Assembly: GCA_902799665.1 (NCBI GenBank)
Contig: CADCBK010000007.1
Coordinates: forward strand, 11,608-62,087
Source of the DNA: an uncultured Spirochaetaceae bacterium
GTDB taxonomy: Bacteria; Spirochaetota; Spirochaetia; Treponematales; Treponemataceae
DNA: 50,480 bases
Direction: 5' to 3'
Below the pieces are notes generated by a model. It saw only the letters and a list, made by a program, of their open reading frames with translations, was not told where the DNA came from and ran no database searches. The number at the start of each line of letters is the position of its first letter. The stretch's first letter is position 1. Positions 6,648 through 15,524 of this stretch are shown in pieces. A program made the position numbers and the translations under genes.

Positions 6648-9513
6648 AAACAAGGCATTTGTTTTTGTTTTATTTGTCCTTGCGCTTGCCTTTGGAAGCG
6701 TGTCTTTTTACAACAGGGACAGAATCGATTTTTCCTTAAAGAGGACGCTTGAATACGAGGAGCCATACATTGTCCGCGACTACGGAAACTTGCGCTACGT
6801 CTTGGACAAGCAGCGCGCGCGAATCGTAGTTGTTGACAAAAAAACAAATGTAGTAAAAAACGTTTTGCCGCGCGGCTACAAGGACGCCGACCGCTTTTAT
6901 TACGCCGACGATTTTATGGTCGACGAGAAAGGCTGGGTTTATGTAAAGGAAGGCGCTTGGGACGGAAACAGAATCTCGCGCGAGGCCGTTTTGGTTTACG
7001 ACGAGAACGGTTCCTACAAAGAGACTTTCCTTGACATGAGGCATTCTTCCGTGACCAACAAGCACAAGGTGATGCTTCTTTCGGTTCAAAACGGAAAAAT
7101 AATTTGCGCGCAAAAGAACAAGAATTCTGTTTCAATCACCCGCTTTGACATTCAAAGCGGGGAAAAGACAAAGGAAGAGTACCCGTTTGAAAACGCCTTT
7201 GACTTTGTAAGCGACATGTCTCTGGACGCAAGCGGAAAAATTTTTTTGTTGGACAAGGCTGGCCGCTTTTATTATTTGGCGAAAAGCAAGGGCTTTGTCC
7301 TTGTCTACACGTCGGCGCGCGACGAATACTTTAACTGGATAGAGCCGTCTGGCGACGAAAAGCTCCTTTGCGCCGAATTGTATTCCGACAGCGTGTATGA
7401 GCTTGACTTGCAAAACGGACAAAAGCGCCTTGTCCTTGACAATTCCGGCTCGGTGACTGTAACGCCGGTTCCTTTTTCCAGCTTGGAAGCTCCGGCAAAG
7501 AATGACGGAATGATTAGGGCGCAGGCCGCCATTTTGTTTTTTCTTGCCTTGGCTGTTTTGTGCGCGCTTTTGTTTTTTGGCGCTCTCGTCTTTATGTTCT
7601 TTAGAAGCAATGTAAAGGTCATAAGGCGCATCAGCGTTTATGTCACTGTCGTGATTTTCATTGTGGCGGGAACAATCACCTACAAGTTGACCGGAGAGTT
7701 TTCCAAGGTGATGCGCGCGCAGATTTTGGCGCAGATGGAGAACCTGGCTTACTCGGTCGCGAACACTATACGGCCGATTGACTTGGACTCCATACAATGC
7801 GCGGCCGACTTCGCTTCGCCCGAATATCGCGACATGATTAAAAGCATGCGAAGCATCATCGACCCGACGCTGGACATCAACAAAAACGTTTACTGCGACA
7901 TCTTTAAATACGACGAAGGCCGCGGCGCCTACGCCTGCGCCTACCTTGACCAAGCGATTGGAACATACTTTCCGCTCACTCAGGGAGAGGCCGAAGAAAT
8001 AAAGCAAATCTATGAAACGTCGCGCTCCGTAAGGTCAAGCAAGGACGACACTTCCGCGTCCTACACTTACGTCTCGGTTCCGGTTGTGAACGATTTTGGC
8101 CGCGTTTGCGGAGTTGTTTCGGTGATGACCGAAAACTTTATGCTTACCGACCAAATCAGCGACATGAAAAAGAGCGTCTTGCTGGGAATCGTAGTCACGC
8201 TGATTTTTGTTTGGCTTGCGATGGGCGAGGCGCTTTCTTACATTCTTTCAAAGTCACAAGCGCAAATGGAGAACGAGCAAAAAATCGCGCGCGGCGAGGC
8301 TGCTCAAAAAACCTTTCCGCATTACTACATACGCGTGATGGTCTTCGCGCTTTTCGCCGCCTACAATATGACGACAACCTTCTTGCCCATGGTAATAGCG
8401 AAGGGCGCTCTGGAGTCTTTGGGCGACAAGGGCGGAACGCTCGCCGCCGCCCTTCCGATTTCGGTGAACCTTTTTATCATCGGCTTGATGGCGCTCTTTT
8501 GCGAGGGCTTGATTCGCCGCGCGGGCTGCAAGAAAATCGTCTTGGTTGGAGCCTCGCTTTCGGCGATAAGCAATCTCATTGTTTTTGCCCTTCCCGCTAA
8601 TTACGCGTCTCTCTTTTTTGCCTTGGTGATTGACGGAATCGGAGTGGGCCTTACCACTAATTCCTTGTATCTTATGGTGTCGCAAATTCCTGACGCGAAG
8701 AACAGGACTTCGGGCTACACGGCCTACAACGCCGCGCAAGTTTCGGGAATAAATTTTGGAATGTTGTGCGGCGCCGCGCTTGCATCAAGCGTTGGCAGGC
8801 GGCTGACTTTTCCGCTTGTGTCGGCGATGTGGCTTGTGACGGCCCTCGTTTTCTTGGGCTTTTGGAAGTCGCTTGGCCTTTCTTCCGGCAAGGGAAGCGT
8901 TCATTCCGTCGACAATAAAAAAGACTTTAGGCATGTCATTTCGTTCTTGCGCCATCGCAGGGTTTGGTCCTTTATCATTTTGATTCAGACGCCCTTCGCC
9001 TTAATGGGAAGCTTTGTCTACTACTACTTGCCGCTTTATTCAGACGCCAATGGCTTGAGCGAAGTCGTGGTCGCGACCCTGATGATGCTCTATTCAATCT
9101 TCGCGATTTACTTGGGGAACGGCCTTACAAAATGGGTAATCAACAAGACCGGGCCGCTAAGCCCTTACGCGTCGATAGCGCTAAGCGCTGCGGCTGTTTT
9201 GGTCTATGCCTTGACCGGCGCATTCGCAGGCCTGCTTGCGGCGATTTTCATTTTGGGCTTGGCCAACGGCTTTGGCCGCTCGGTCCAGCAGGCGCAGTTT
9301 TCGATGCTGGAGGAGTGCGAGGAGTACGGCGTTCCAAACGCTATGGGAATCTTTAATTTCACCGACTTTATCGGCCAGTCCTTTGGCCCTGCCGTCATGG
9401 GAATCGTTTTCCTTTCGCGGAGCGTGGCTCTTTCGACAGGCGTGTTTGCGTTAGTCCTGGCCCTTGTGTGCGCGATCCATCTTGCGCTGAATCTTACAAA
9501 GAGGAAACAATAA
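6634..9513 (+). CDS. Large membrane protein: extracytoplasmic sensor regions fused to an MFS-type transporter domain
   Basis: 959 residues. In order: N-terminal membrane anchor (about 7-25); an extracytoplasmic beta-rich region resembling propeller blades (about 40-285, recurring 'VYDENG', 'LDASGKIFLLD', 'YELDLQNG'); membrane helices near 295-322 and 331-352; a Cache/PAS-like extracytoplasmic domain (about 355-505, with YVSVPVVNDFGRVCGVVSV); another helix (about 512-535); then an MFS-like bundle of about 11-12 helices (560-955) with KNRTSGYTAYNAAQVSGINFG and GFGRSVQQAQFSMLEE. An MFS domain carrying its own large sensor is rare. It overlaps the preceding gene and ends directly at the phosphatase start. 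It may sense or transport a ligand that controls the SpoIIE phosphatase; substrate unknown. Confidence 0.82.
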   Translation: MASAKNKAFVFVLFVLALAFGSVSFYNRDRIDFSLKRTLEYEEPYIVRDYGNLRYVLDKQRARIVVVDKKTNVVKNVLPRGYKDADRFYYADDFMVDEKGWVYVKEGAWDGNRISREAVLVYDENGSYKETFLDMRHSSVTNKHKVMLLSVQNGKIICAQKNKNSVSITRFDIQSGEKTKEEYPFENAFDFVSDMSLDASGKIFLLDKAGRFYYLAKSKGFVLVYTSARDEYFNWIEPSGDEKLLCAELYSDSVYELDLQNGQKRLVLDNSGSVTVTPVPFSSLEAPAKNDGMIRAQAAILFFLALAVLCALLFFGALVFMFFRSNVKVIRRISVYVTVVIFIVAGTITYKLTGEFSKVMRAQILAQMENLAYSVANTIRPIDLDSIQCAADFASPEYRDMIKSMRSIIDPTLDINKNVYCDIFKYDEGRGAYACAYLDQAIGTYFPLTQGEAEEIKQIYETSRSVRSSKDDTSASYTYVSVPVVNDFGRVCGVVSVMTENFMLTDQISDMKKSVLLGIVVTLIFVWLAMGEALSYILSKSQAQMENEQKIARGEAAQKTFPHYYIRVMVFALFAAYNMTTTFLPMVIAKGALESLGDKGGTLAAALPISVNLFIIGLMALFCEGLIRRAGCKKIVLVGASLSAISNLIVFALPANYASLFFALVIDGIGVGLTTNSLYLMVSQIPDAKNRTSGYTAYNAAQVSGINFGMLCGAALASSVGRRLTFPLVSAMWLVTALVFLGFWKSLGLSSGKGSVHSVDNKKDFRHVISFLRHRRVWSFIILIQTPFALMGSFVYYYLPLYSDANGLSEVVVATLMMLYSIFAIYLGNGLTKWVINKTGPLSPYASIALSAAAVLVYALTGAFAGLLAAIFILGLANGFGRSVQQAQFSMLEECEEYGVPNAMGIFNFTDFIGQSFGPAVMGIVFLSRSVALSTGVFALVLALVCAIHLALNLTKRKQ

Positions 9514-11199
9514 TTGAACAAAACGGAAAAAATCATTGCTTTGGAGAAACTTATGGAAAAGACAAAAAAGAAATTGAGCAGAAGCCTTTCGCTCGCGGTT
9601 GAAATTTTCACCGTCTTGCTTTCAATTTGCCTTGGAATCGTTGGCTACCAAACTTACTACAAGGGAATGATTCAAAAATACAAGGAATATGAGCGGACGA
9701 TATTAAAGCTGGCCTCGCAAAAGATTGACTGGGACGGAGTCGAAGAGGCGATTTTAAGCGGAAAGGAAAACGCGGCTCACAAGGCCCTTAGCGAGCGCCT
9801 TGACTTTGTGAAAAGCAATTCCGCAATCGCATGGCTTTACCTTATCGAGCCGCTTAGCGACAGTTCCATCAACAACATGAAGTACATTTGCACCGGCAAC
9901 ACCCAAAAAGACTACGAGGACGGAATGACAGCCCGCTTGGGCGACTTGACCGGAAACGAATTTCCCGCCGACGTGGCCAAGCGATACTTGGATTTTTTTA
10001 GGAACAGCGCGCCCGGAGAATATTGGTATTATCCCAACAAGACCGAATGGGGAAGCGTTTACACGACTTCTATTGTTGTCAGAAATTCCGCCGGAAAGGC
10101 TCTTGGCGTTTTGAGCGTTGACATCAATATGTATGACATCGACGCGACGATGCGCATTTATCCTTTAAGCATTCTTGTCGCCGGCCTTGTCTTTGCCGCC
10201 GCCTTTGTCTTGATTTTGATTCTTTGGCTTAACCGCCGCGTAATCCATCCGTTAAAGAGCCTTCAAAATTCCGCCGTGGACTTTGTCTCAAAAGCGACCG
10301 GCGACGACGTGGAAAGCCTTAACTTCAAGGACCCAAACATAAAGACGCAAGACGAAATCCAAAGCCTTTCTTCCGCGCTTGTCACGATGGCAAGCGAGAC
10401 GAAAAACTACATGGAAAAGCTGCTTGTCGAAACAAAGGAGAACGAGCGCATTTCGGCCGACCTCAACGTGGCCACGCAAATCCAAGCCGCGATGCTTCCC
10501 CGCGTTGAGCCGGAATTTTCCGGCCGCGCGGAATTTGAGCTTGCCGCTTCGATGGATCCTGCCAAGGAAGTCGGCGGAGATTTTTACGACTTTTTCTTCA
10601 TCGACAAAGACCACTTGGCGCTTGTCATCGCCGACGTTTCGGGAAAGGGCGTTCCCGCCGCGCTCTTTATGGCGATTTCAAAAACGGTAATAAAGAACCG
10701 CGCGCTTTTTGGAAGCGTTCCCAAGCCGTCGGAAGTTTTGCGCGACGCCAACAACCAGTTGTGCGAAGGAAACGACGCAAGCCTTTTTGTCACCGTCTGG
10801 CTTGGCATTTTGGATTTGAACACGGGAATCGTCACCGCCTCCAACGCGGGCCACGAGTATCCCGCCATCCGCCAGCCCGGAAAGCCTTTTGAGCTTTTAA
10901 AGGACAAGCGCGGCTTGGTTCTTGCGGGAATGGAAGGAATGGTTTACACAGACTACGAAATTAAGCTTGAAAAAGGCGCGACGCTTTTTGTCTATACAGA
11001 CGGCGTTCCCGAAGCGACCAACGCGCAAAACCAGTTGTTTGAGTTTGAGCGCGTGGAGAAAGCCCTTAACGTAAACGCCGGAGCCGCCCCGGCCGATTTG
11101 CTTAAAGTCGTTCGCGGGGAGGTTGACAAGTTTGTCGGCGACGCGCCGCAGTTTGACGACCTTACGATGCTTGCGATAAAGTTCAACGGCAGGAACTAG
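9514..11199 (+). CDS. Membrane sensor with HAMP-like linker and SpoIIE/RsbU-type PP2C phosphatase
   Basis: 561 residues. Helix at about 21-43, extracytoplasmic domain (about 45-215, Cache-like, ending VYTTSIVVRNSAGKALGVLSVDI), second helix (about 217-238), HAMP-like segment from HPLKSLQNSA, coiled-coil signalling helix (about 295-325), then the PP2C_SpoIIE domain (about 330-560). Metal-binding acidic motifs are visible: VGGDFYDFF, IADVSGKG and FDDLTMLAI. It would dephosphorylate the STAS antagonist and switch the pathway on. The TTG start at 9514 directly follows the previous stop, with GAGG about 9 nt upstream; an ATG 39 nt further on lacks such a site. oppB begins 2 nt after its stop. Confidence 0.92.
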   Translation: MNKTEKIIALEKLMEKTKKKLSRSLSLAVEIFTVLLSICLGIVGYQTYYKGMIQKYKEYERTILKLASQKIDWDGVEEAILSGKENAAHKALSERLDFVKSNSAIAWLYLIEPLSDSSINNMKYICTGNTQKDYEDGMTARLGDLTGNEFPADVAKRYLDFFRNSAPGEYWYYPNKTEWGSVYTTSIVVRNSAGKALGVLSVDINMYDIDATMRIYPLSILVAGLVFAAAFVLILILWLNRRVIHPLKSLQNSAVDFVSKATGDDVESLNFKDPNIKTQDEIQSLSSALVTMASETKNYMEKLLVETKENERISADLNVATQIQAAMLPRVEPEFSGRAEFELAASMDPAKEVGGDFYDFFFIDKDHLALVIADVSGKGVPAALFMAISKTVIKNRALFGSVPKPSEVLRDANNQLCEGNDASLFVTVWLGILDLNTGIVTASNAGHEYPAIRQPGKPFELLKDKRGLVLAGMEGMVYTDYEIKLEKGATLFVYTDGVPEATNAQNQLFEFERVEKALNVNAGAAPADLLKVVRGEVDKFVGDAPQFDDLTMLAIKFNGRN

Positions 11200-11200
11200 A

Positions 11201-12241
11201 ATGAGTCCTCTTGTCAAATTTATTGCCGGCCGCTTTGTCACGATGTTGGCCCTGCTTTTTTTGCTGGGCCTCGCCATGTTCGGCTTGATGGAACTGGCTC
11301 CAGGCGACATCGTTGACCAAATGATGACCCAGCAAATTATGGCTGGAGCGCAAGGCGAGGGCGGCGCCAAGAACGTTGCCGCGAGCGACAATAAATTCCA
11401 GGACGAGCAAATGGCCGCCTTGCGCGCCGAGCTTGGAATCGACAAGCCTTTTTACGTTCAGTACGCCAAGTGGCTTAAGCGCGTTTTTGTCCATCACGAT
11501 TTGGGCGTAAGCCTTATTTCGCGGGCGCCGGTGGGCTTTTTGATCCGTTCCCGCTTGTGGAACTCTTTGCTTTTAAATTTAATTTCTTTGCTTTTGATCA
11601 CGACGGCAAGCTTTGCCCTTGGCGTTTATTTTTCAAGCAAGGCGGGAAGCCGCTTGGACGTTGGCGTAACTTTTTTTGCCTTGTTCTTTAACGCCTTTCC
11701 GGGAATGCTGCTTTTGATTTTGCTGCAGCTTTTTGCAAGCGTCACGCGCCTTTTTCCTGTCACCGCGTATCCCGACTTTCCTTTTGAAGCGGCTCCCGCA
11801 AAGTTTGTCTTTAGCTATGGCCGCCATGTTTTTCTTCCGCTGCTTGCCGCGTTTTTGGGCGGAGCGGGCGGAACGATGCGCATGATCCGCGCGACGATGC
11901 TTGACCAAATGGGCTTGCCTTACATCTTTGCCTTGCGCGCGCGGGGCATCAGCGAAAAGCGCGTTTACTTTAACCACGCCTTCCGCAACACGCTGAATCC
12001 TTACATCACCGGAAGCGCCAACTTGCTGGCAGGCCTTTTTAGCGGCTCTCTTGTTTTGGAAATTATTTTTGCCTATCCTGGAATCGGCCGCTTGATGTAC
12101 GACGCGGTTTTGCAGCAGGACATAAATTTGGTTTTGGCGGACGAAATGTTCATCTCCGCGCTTGTCTTGGTCGGAATGCTTGTAAGCGACATTTGCTTGG
12201 CGCTTGTCGATCCTCGCATTCGTTACGGAGCGGAGGGCTAA
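11201..12241 (+). CDS. oppB: Oligopeptide/dipeptide ABC transporter permease (OppB/DppB type)
   Basis: 346 residues, six predicted membrane helices, N-terminal signature FGLMELAPGDIVDQM typical of OppB/DppB. The cytoplasmic coupling loop is ARGISEKRVYFNHAFRNTLNPYI. It forms the inner-membrane channel together with the OppC-like half of the next gene. It starts 2 nt after the phosphatase stop, so signalling and uptake genes probably share a transcript. A stretch around residues 47-68 (MAGAQGEGGAKNVAASDNK) is a hydrophilic loop. No binding protein lies next to it; the nearest candidate is at 38467. Confidence 0.93.
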   Translation: MSPLVKFIAGRFVTMLALLFLLGLAMFGLMELAPGDIVDQMMTQQIMAGAQGEGGAKNVAASDNKFQDEQMAALRAELGIDKPFYVQYAKWLKRVFVHHDLGVSLISRAPVGFLIRSRLWNSLLLNLISLLLITTASFALGVYFSSKAGSRLDVGVTFFALFFNAFPGMLLLILLQLFASVTRLFPVTAYPDFPFEAAPAKFVFSYGRHVFLPLLAAFLGGAGGTMRMIRATMLDQMGLPYIFALRARGISEKRVYFNHAFRNTLNPYITGSANLLAGLFSGSLVLEIIFAYPGIGRLMYDAVLQQDINLVLADEMFISALVLVGMLVSDICLALVDPRIRYGAEG

Positions 12242-12245
12242 GCCG

Positions 12246-14441
12246 ATGAAGAAATTTTTAGCTTACATAAAGACTAGGCCGCTGGCGCTTGCTTCCGTAA
12301 TCGTTTTGGCGCTCTTGTATCTTGCGATGATTTTCGCGGACTTTGTGGCGCCGTATCCGGCCACGCTCACCTTTGAGGAGAACACTTTCCATCCGGCCAA
12401 CATTCGCTTTACAAAAAACGGCCTTGTGGCAAAAGAAGCCAAGACCATCAGCATGATAAATTGGAAATACGCTTTTGTAAAAGGAGCGGAACACAAGGTA
12501 AAGTTTTTTGTCAAAGGCTCGCCATACAAATTGTTTGGCGCGATTCCTTGCGACCGCCACTTGTTTGGAACGGCCGGCGCGTATCCCGTTTATCTTTTGG
12601 GCGCGGACAACTTGGGCCGCGACATGTTCAGCCGCATGGTTTACGGAAGCCGCATCTCGCTTACAATCGGCTTTGTCGCCACAGCGGTAAGCATGCTGCT
12701 TGCGATGATTTTGGGAGGCGCCGCCGGCTACTACGGCGGAAAGACTGACTGGGCTGTGATGCGCTTTGCCGAATTCTTTATGCTTGTTCCGTCGCTCTAC
12801 TTGATTTTGTTCTTGCGTTCCTTGCTAAACTCAAAGTTGGACAGCGGAACGGCGTACATGATAATCACGATGATCCTTTCGCTTGTCGGCTGGCCTGGCA
12901 GCGCTCGGACGATTCGCGGCATGGTGCATGCGATCAAGCGCGAAGACTTTGTCCAAAACGCCGCGCTGGAAAGTGTTCCAGACCTTGCGATAATTTTTAG
13001 GCACATCATTCCTCAGTTGTCAAGCCTTTTGATTGTGAGCGCGGCTCTTAGCGTTCCCGCCTTTATCATGAGCGAGACGACGCTTTCTTATTTGGGCTTG
13101 GGAATCGCCGACCCCGCCGTAAGCTGGGGAAGCATGATAAACCGCGAGATTTCGACGCTCTCAAACCTTAGCCGCTACCCCTGGCTTTTGAATCCCGTTT
13201 GGCTTTTGCTTGCCACGACGCTGGCCTTTAACTTTTTGGCCGACGCGCTCCGCGACTACTACGACCCCTACCACGCCGTCTTCCCCACGTGGAAGCGTAA
13301 AAAGCGCTCTGACCAAAATCGTACGCAAGACCAAGACGCCGCCACGGAGACTTCTTGCAAGACCGGGAGCGCCGCGGACGAAAAAAGTTTGCAAGCCCAA
13401 GACGCCGCCGAACAAGAATCGGAACAAAGCCCAAAAAGCGCGGGCCAACAAGAATCGTTTGCAAGCCCAAGAAGCGCGGCGCCAGCCGACGCCCTCTTGC
13501 AAATCCAAGACTTGCGCGTGGACTTTGAAAGTCTTGACTCAAGGCAAAGCGCCACCCGCGCCGTCCGCGGAATAAGCTATTTTGTCCGCCGCGGTGAAAT
13601 CCTTGGAATCGTCGGCGAGTCGGGAAGCGGAAAGTCGGTCAGCACAACCGCCATTCCGGGCTTGCTTCCGGCCAACGCGCGCGTGTCAGGAAAAATATTT
13701 TTTGACGGAACGGAGCTCACCGCGCTAAGCCAAAAGGAGCTTCGCCCCTATCGCGGAAAAAGAATCGCGCTCATATTGCAGGAGCCGGGCCGCTCCTTTG
13801 ACCCCTTGCAAAACGTCGGCTCTGTCTTTTACGAATTGTACAAAAACAACGAGCCTCAAATCACAAAAAAAGAAAGCGACGAGCGCGCGGCGAAAATTTT
13901 GGGCGAGGTAGGCCTTCCCGACCCGCAAAAGAGATTGAAGAACTATCCCCACCAATTTTCAGGCGGCCAATTGCAAAGAATCGGAATCGCGCTTGCGTTG
14001 GCGCAAAACGCGGAGCTTTTGATCGCCGACGAGCCGACGACCGCTCTTGACGTTACGATCCAAGCGCAAATCGTGAACCTTCTTTTGGACTTAAAAAAGA
14101 AGCGGGGACTTTCGATAATTTTCATTTCGCACAACATAGACTTGGTGGCGCAAATTTCGGACAGAATGATTGTCATGTACGGCGGAAAAATCATGGAGCA
14201 GGGTAGCGCGGCGGACGTTAGCCAGCGGCCAAAGAATCCCTACACGCAGGCGCTTTTGTCGGCCCTTCCAAAATTTGGAACGAGCTACACGGACCAAAAA
14301 TTGCTTTCTATTCCGGGAAGCGTTGTCGATCCCAAGAATCCGCCGCCGGGTTGTCCCTTTGAGCCGCGCTGCTCTTTTGTCAAAGAAGAATGCAAGGCGC
14401 AAAATTATTCTTGCTGGAAAGAAGCGGAGGCCAAAGCATGA
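12246..14441 (+). CDS. Fused oligopeptide ABC permease and ATPase (OppC-OppD)
   Basis: One open frame of 731 residues carrying two proteins that are normally separate. Residues about 1-350 are the OppC/DppC permease (five to six helices, coupling segment around RGMVHAIKREDFVQNAAL). A polar low-complexity linker (about 350-415, rich in Gln, Ala, Ser, Asp) follows. Then comes an OppD-type ATPase: Walker A GESGSGKS (about 457-464), signature SGGQLQR (about 572), Walker B LLIADEPT, and the C-terminal Cys-rich PPGCPFEPRCSFVKEEC typical of oligopeptide ATPases. The ATG at 12246 has GGAGGG about 9 nt upstream and is preferred over an in-frame start at 12204 inside oppB. It ends in an ATGA overlap with oppF. 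Confidence 0.9.
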   Translation: MKKFLAYIKTRPLALASVIVLALLYLAMIFADFVAPYPATLTFEENTFHPANIRFTKNGLVAKEAKTISMINWKYAFVKGAEHKVKFFVKGSPYKLFGAIPCDRHLFGTAGAYPVYLLGADNLGRDMFSRMVYGSRISLTIGFVATAVSMLLAMILGGAAGYYGGKTDWAVMRFAEFFMLVPSLYLILFLRSLLNSKLDSGTAYMIITMILSLVGWPGSARTIRGMVHAIKREDFVQNAALESVPDLAIIFRHIIPQLSSLLIVSAALSVPAFIMSETTLSYLGLGIADPAVSWGSMINREISTLSNLSRYPWLLNPVWLLLATTLAFNFLADALRDYYDPYHAVFPTWKRKKRSDQNRTQDQDAATETSCKTGSAADEKSLQAQDAAEQESEQSPKSAGQQESFASPRSAAPADALLQIQDLRVDFESLDSRQSATRAVRGISYFVRRGEILGIVGESGSGKSVSTTAIPGLLPANARVSGKIFFDGTELTALSQKELRPYRGKRIALILQEPGRSFDPLQNVGSVFYELYKNNEPQITKKESDERAAKILGEVGLPDPQKRLKNYPHQFSGGQLQRIGIALALAQNAELLIADEPTTALDVTIQAQIVNLLLDLKKKRGLSIIFISHNIDLVAQISDRMIVMYGGKIMEQGSAADVSQRPKNPYTQALLSALPKFGTSYTDQKLLSIPGSVVDPKNPPPGCPFEPRCSFVKEECKAQNYSCWKEAEAKA
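13321..13475 (+). repeat. Imperfect coding repeats in the OppC-OppD linker (GCAAGCCCAAGA-type)
   Basis: Near-identical units GCAAGCCCAAGA followed by C/A and GC-rich bases occur at about 13391 and 13456, with degenerate copies at about 13325 and 13356. They encode Q-A-Q-D-A and similar. The same unit is found in oppF (about 14729) and at the end of the acyltransferase gene (about 45853). Confidence 0.6.
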
Positions 14442-15463
14442 GCGACTTGATTTTGCGAGCCAAAAATTTGTTCAAGAGTTTTGATTTGGAAGCCGGCTTC
14501 TTTGCCAAAAAAGGCCAGTTGGTTTACGCGGTGAACGACGTTTCGTTTGACTTGCGCCGCGGCGAAACTCTAGGCATCGTCGGCGAGTCCGGCTGCGGAA
14601 AAAGCACCACCGCGCGCATGCTTGTCCGCATGTACGAGCCAACCGCAGGCCGCGTTTTGTATTACCCGCAAATTGCGACAAGCCCAGAAAGCGGCGGCAG
14701 TTTTGGTCTTTCAAACAATAACGGTTCGCAAGCCCAAGAAGGCGCCCAAAACATATTCGACTACAAAAAAAAGGCGCTCTCGGAATACAGGCGGCGCGTA
14801 AAATACGTTTTCCAGGACCCCGCGCGTTCCCTAAATCCTAGAATGACAACGCTGTCCGTTCTTACCGACGCCTTTAAGTTTTCGCCGAAAAAGATCGGCG
14901 CGGAAGAATTGCGCGAGCGCGCAAAAAAAGTTTTTGCGGAAGTAGGGCTTGCCGAGCGACATTTGGAAAAACGCCCGTCGGAATTTTCAGGCGGCCAGCG
15001 CCAGCGCGTTTCAATCGCCCGCGCCTTGATAATGGACCCAGAGCTTTTGATTTGCGATGAAGTCGTAAGCGCGCTTGACGTTTCGATCCAAGGGCAAATC
15101 TTGAACTTGCTTCAAGACCTGCGCGCCAAAAAGAATCTTTCGTTTGTCTTTATCACGCACGACCTAAAAGTGGCCGGCTGGTTTTGCGACCGCATCGCGG
15201 TAATGTATCGCGGCGCGATTGTTGAGGAAGCTCCGGCGGCCACCTTGTTCCAAAACGCCCGCCACCCATACACAAAAGTTTTGTTCGACGGCGCGCAAGG
15301 CAAGGCCCAAGCCTCCAGCGTAGAAGTGACCAGCGTTCTTTCCAAAGAAAACGGCTGTCCCTTTGCCCACCGCTGCCCCCACGCCAAGGCGGAATGTTCC
15401 GCCGTGCTCCCGCCGTTAAGGGATGTGGCCGACGGGCACAGAGTTAGGTGCGTGATGGGGTGA
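14438..15463 (+). CDS. oppF: Oligopeptide ABC transporter ATP-binding protein (OppF type)
   Basis: 341 residues. Walker A GESGCGKS (about 49-56), signature SGGQRQR (about 185) and Walker B LLICDEV, with D-loop SALDVS and the C-terminal Cys-rich [17 protein letters not shown] of the OppD/F group. It pairs with the ATPase half of the preceding fusion to energise peptide uptake. The ATG at 14438 overlaps the upstream stop (ATGA) and has GGAGG 7 nt before it; an in-frame ATG at 14390 lacks this. Between Walker A and the Q-loop (about residues 85-111) is an extra low-complexity insert with [14 protein letters not shown], containing the same SQAQ coding repeat as the OppC-OppD linker. Confidence 0.95.
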   Translation: MSDLILRAKNLFKSFDLEAGFFAKKGQLVYAVNDVSFDLRRGETLGIVGESGCGKSTTARMLVRMYEPTAGRVLYYPQIATSPESGGSFGLSNNNGSQAQEGAQNIFDYKKKALSEYRRRVKYVFQDPARSLNPRMTTLSVLTDAFKFSPKKIGAEELRERAKKVFAEVGLAERHLEKRPSEFSGGQRQRVSIARALIMDPELLICDEVVSALDVSIQGQILNLLQDLRAKKNLSFVFITHDLKVAGWFCDRIAVMYRGAIVEEAPAATLFQNARHPYTKVLFDGAQGKAQASSVEVTSVLSKENGCPFAHRCPHAKAECSAVLPPLRDVADGHRVRCVMG

Positions 15464-15474
15464 TTCCTCCTCCT

Positions 15475-15483
15475 CCCCCCCCC
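15475..15483. repeat. C9 homopolymer just upstream of the pfkB-family promoter
   Basis: Nine consecutive C residues, preceded by three CCT-type triplets, end 4 bp before the -35 box at 15488. Such tracts are slippage-prone. Confidence 0.8.
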
Positions 15484-15487
15484 AATA

Positions 15488-15516
15488 TTGCGCAAAATTC
15501 CGCGATTCGCTATAAT
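15488..15516 (+). promoter_or_regulatory. Promoter of the PfkB-family kinase, leaderless-type
   Basis: TTGCGC (15488-15493), 17-bp spacer, TATAAT (15511-15516), then 8 nt to the GTG start at 15525. Confidence 0.75.
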
Positions 15517-15524
15517 AGAAAATT

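Noticed and set aside
12204..12246. Upstream start for the OppC-OppD fusion
   Set aside because: It would lie inside oppB with no ribosome-binding site, while 12246 has GGAGGG at good spacing.
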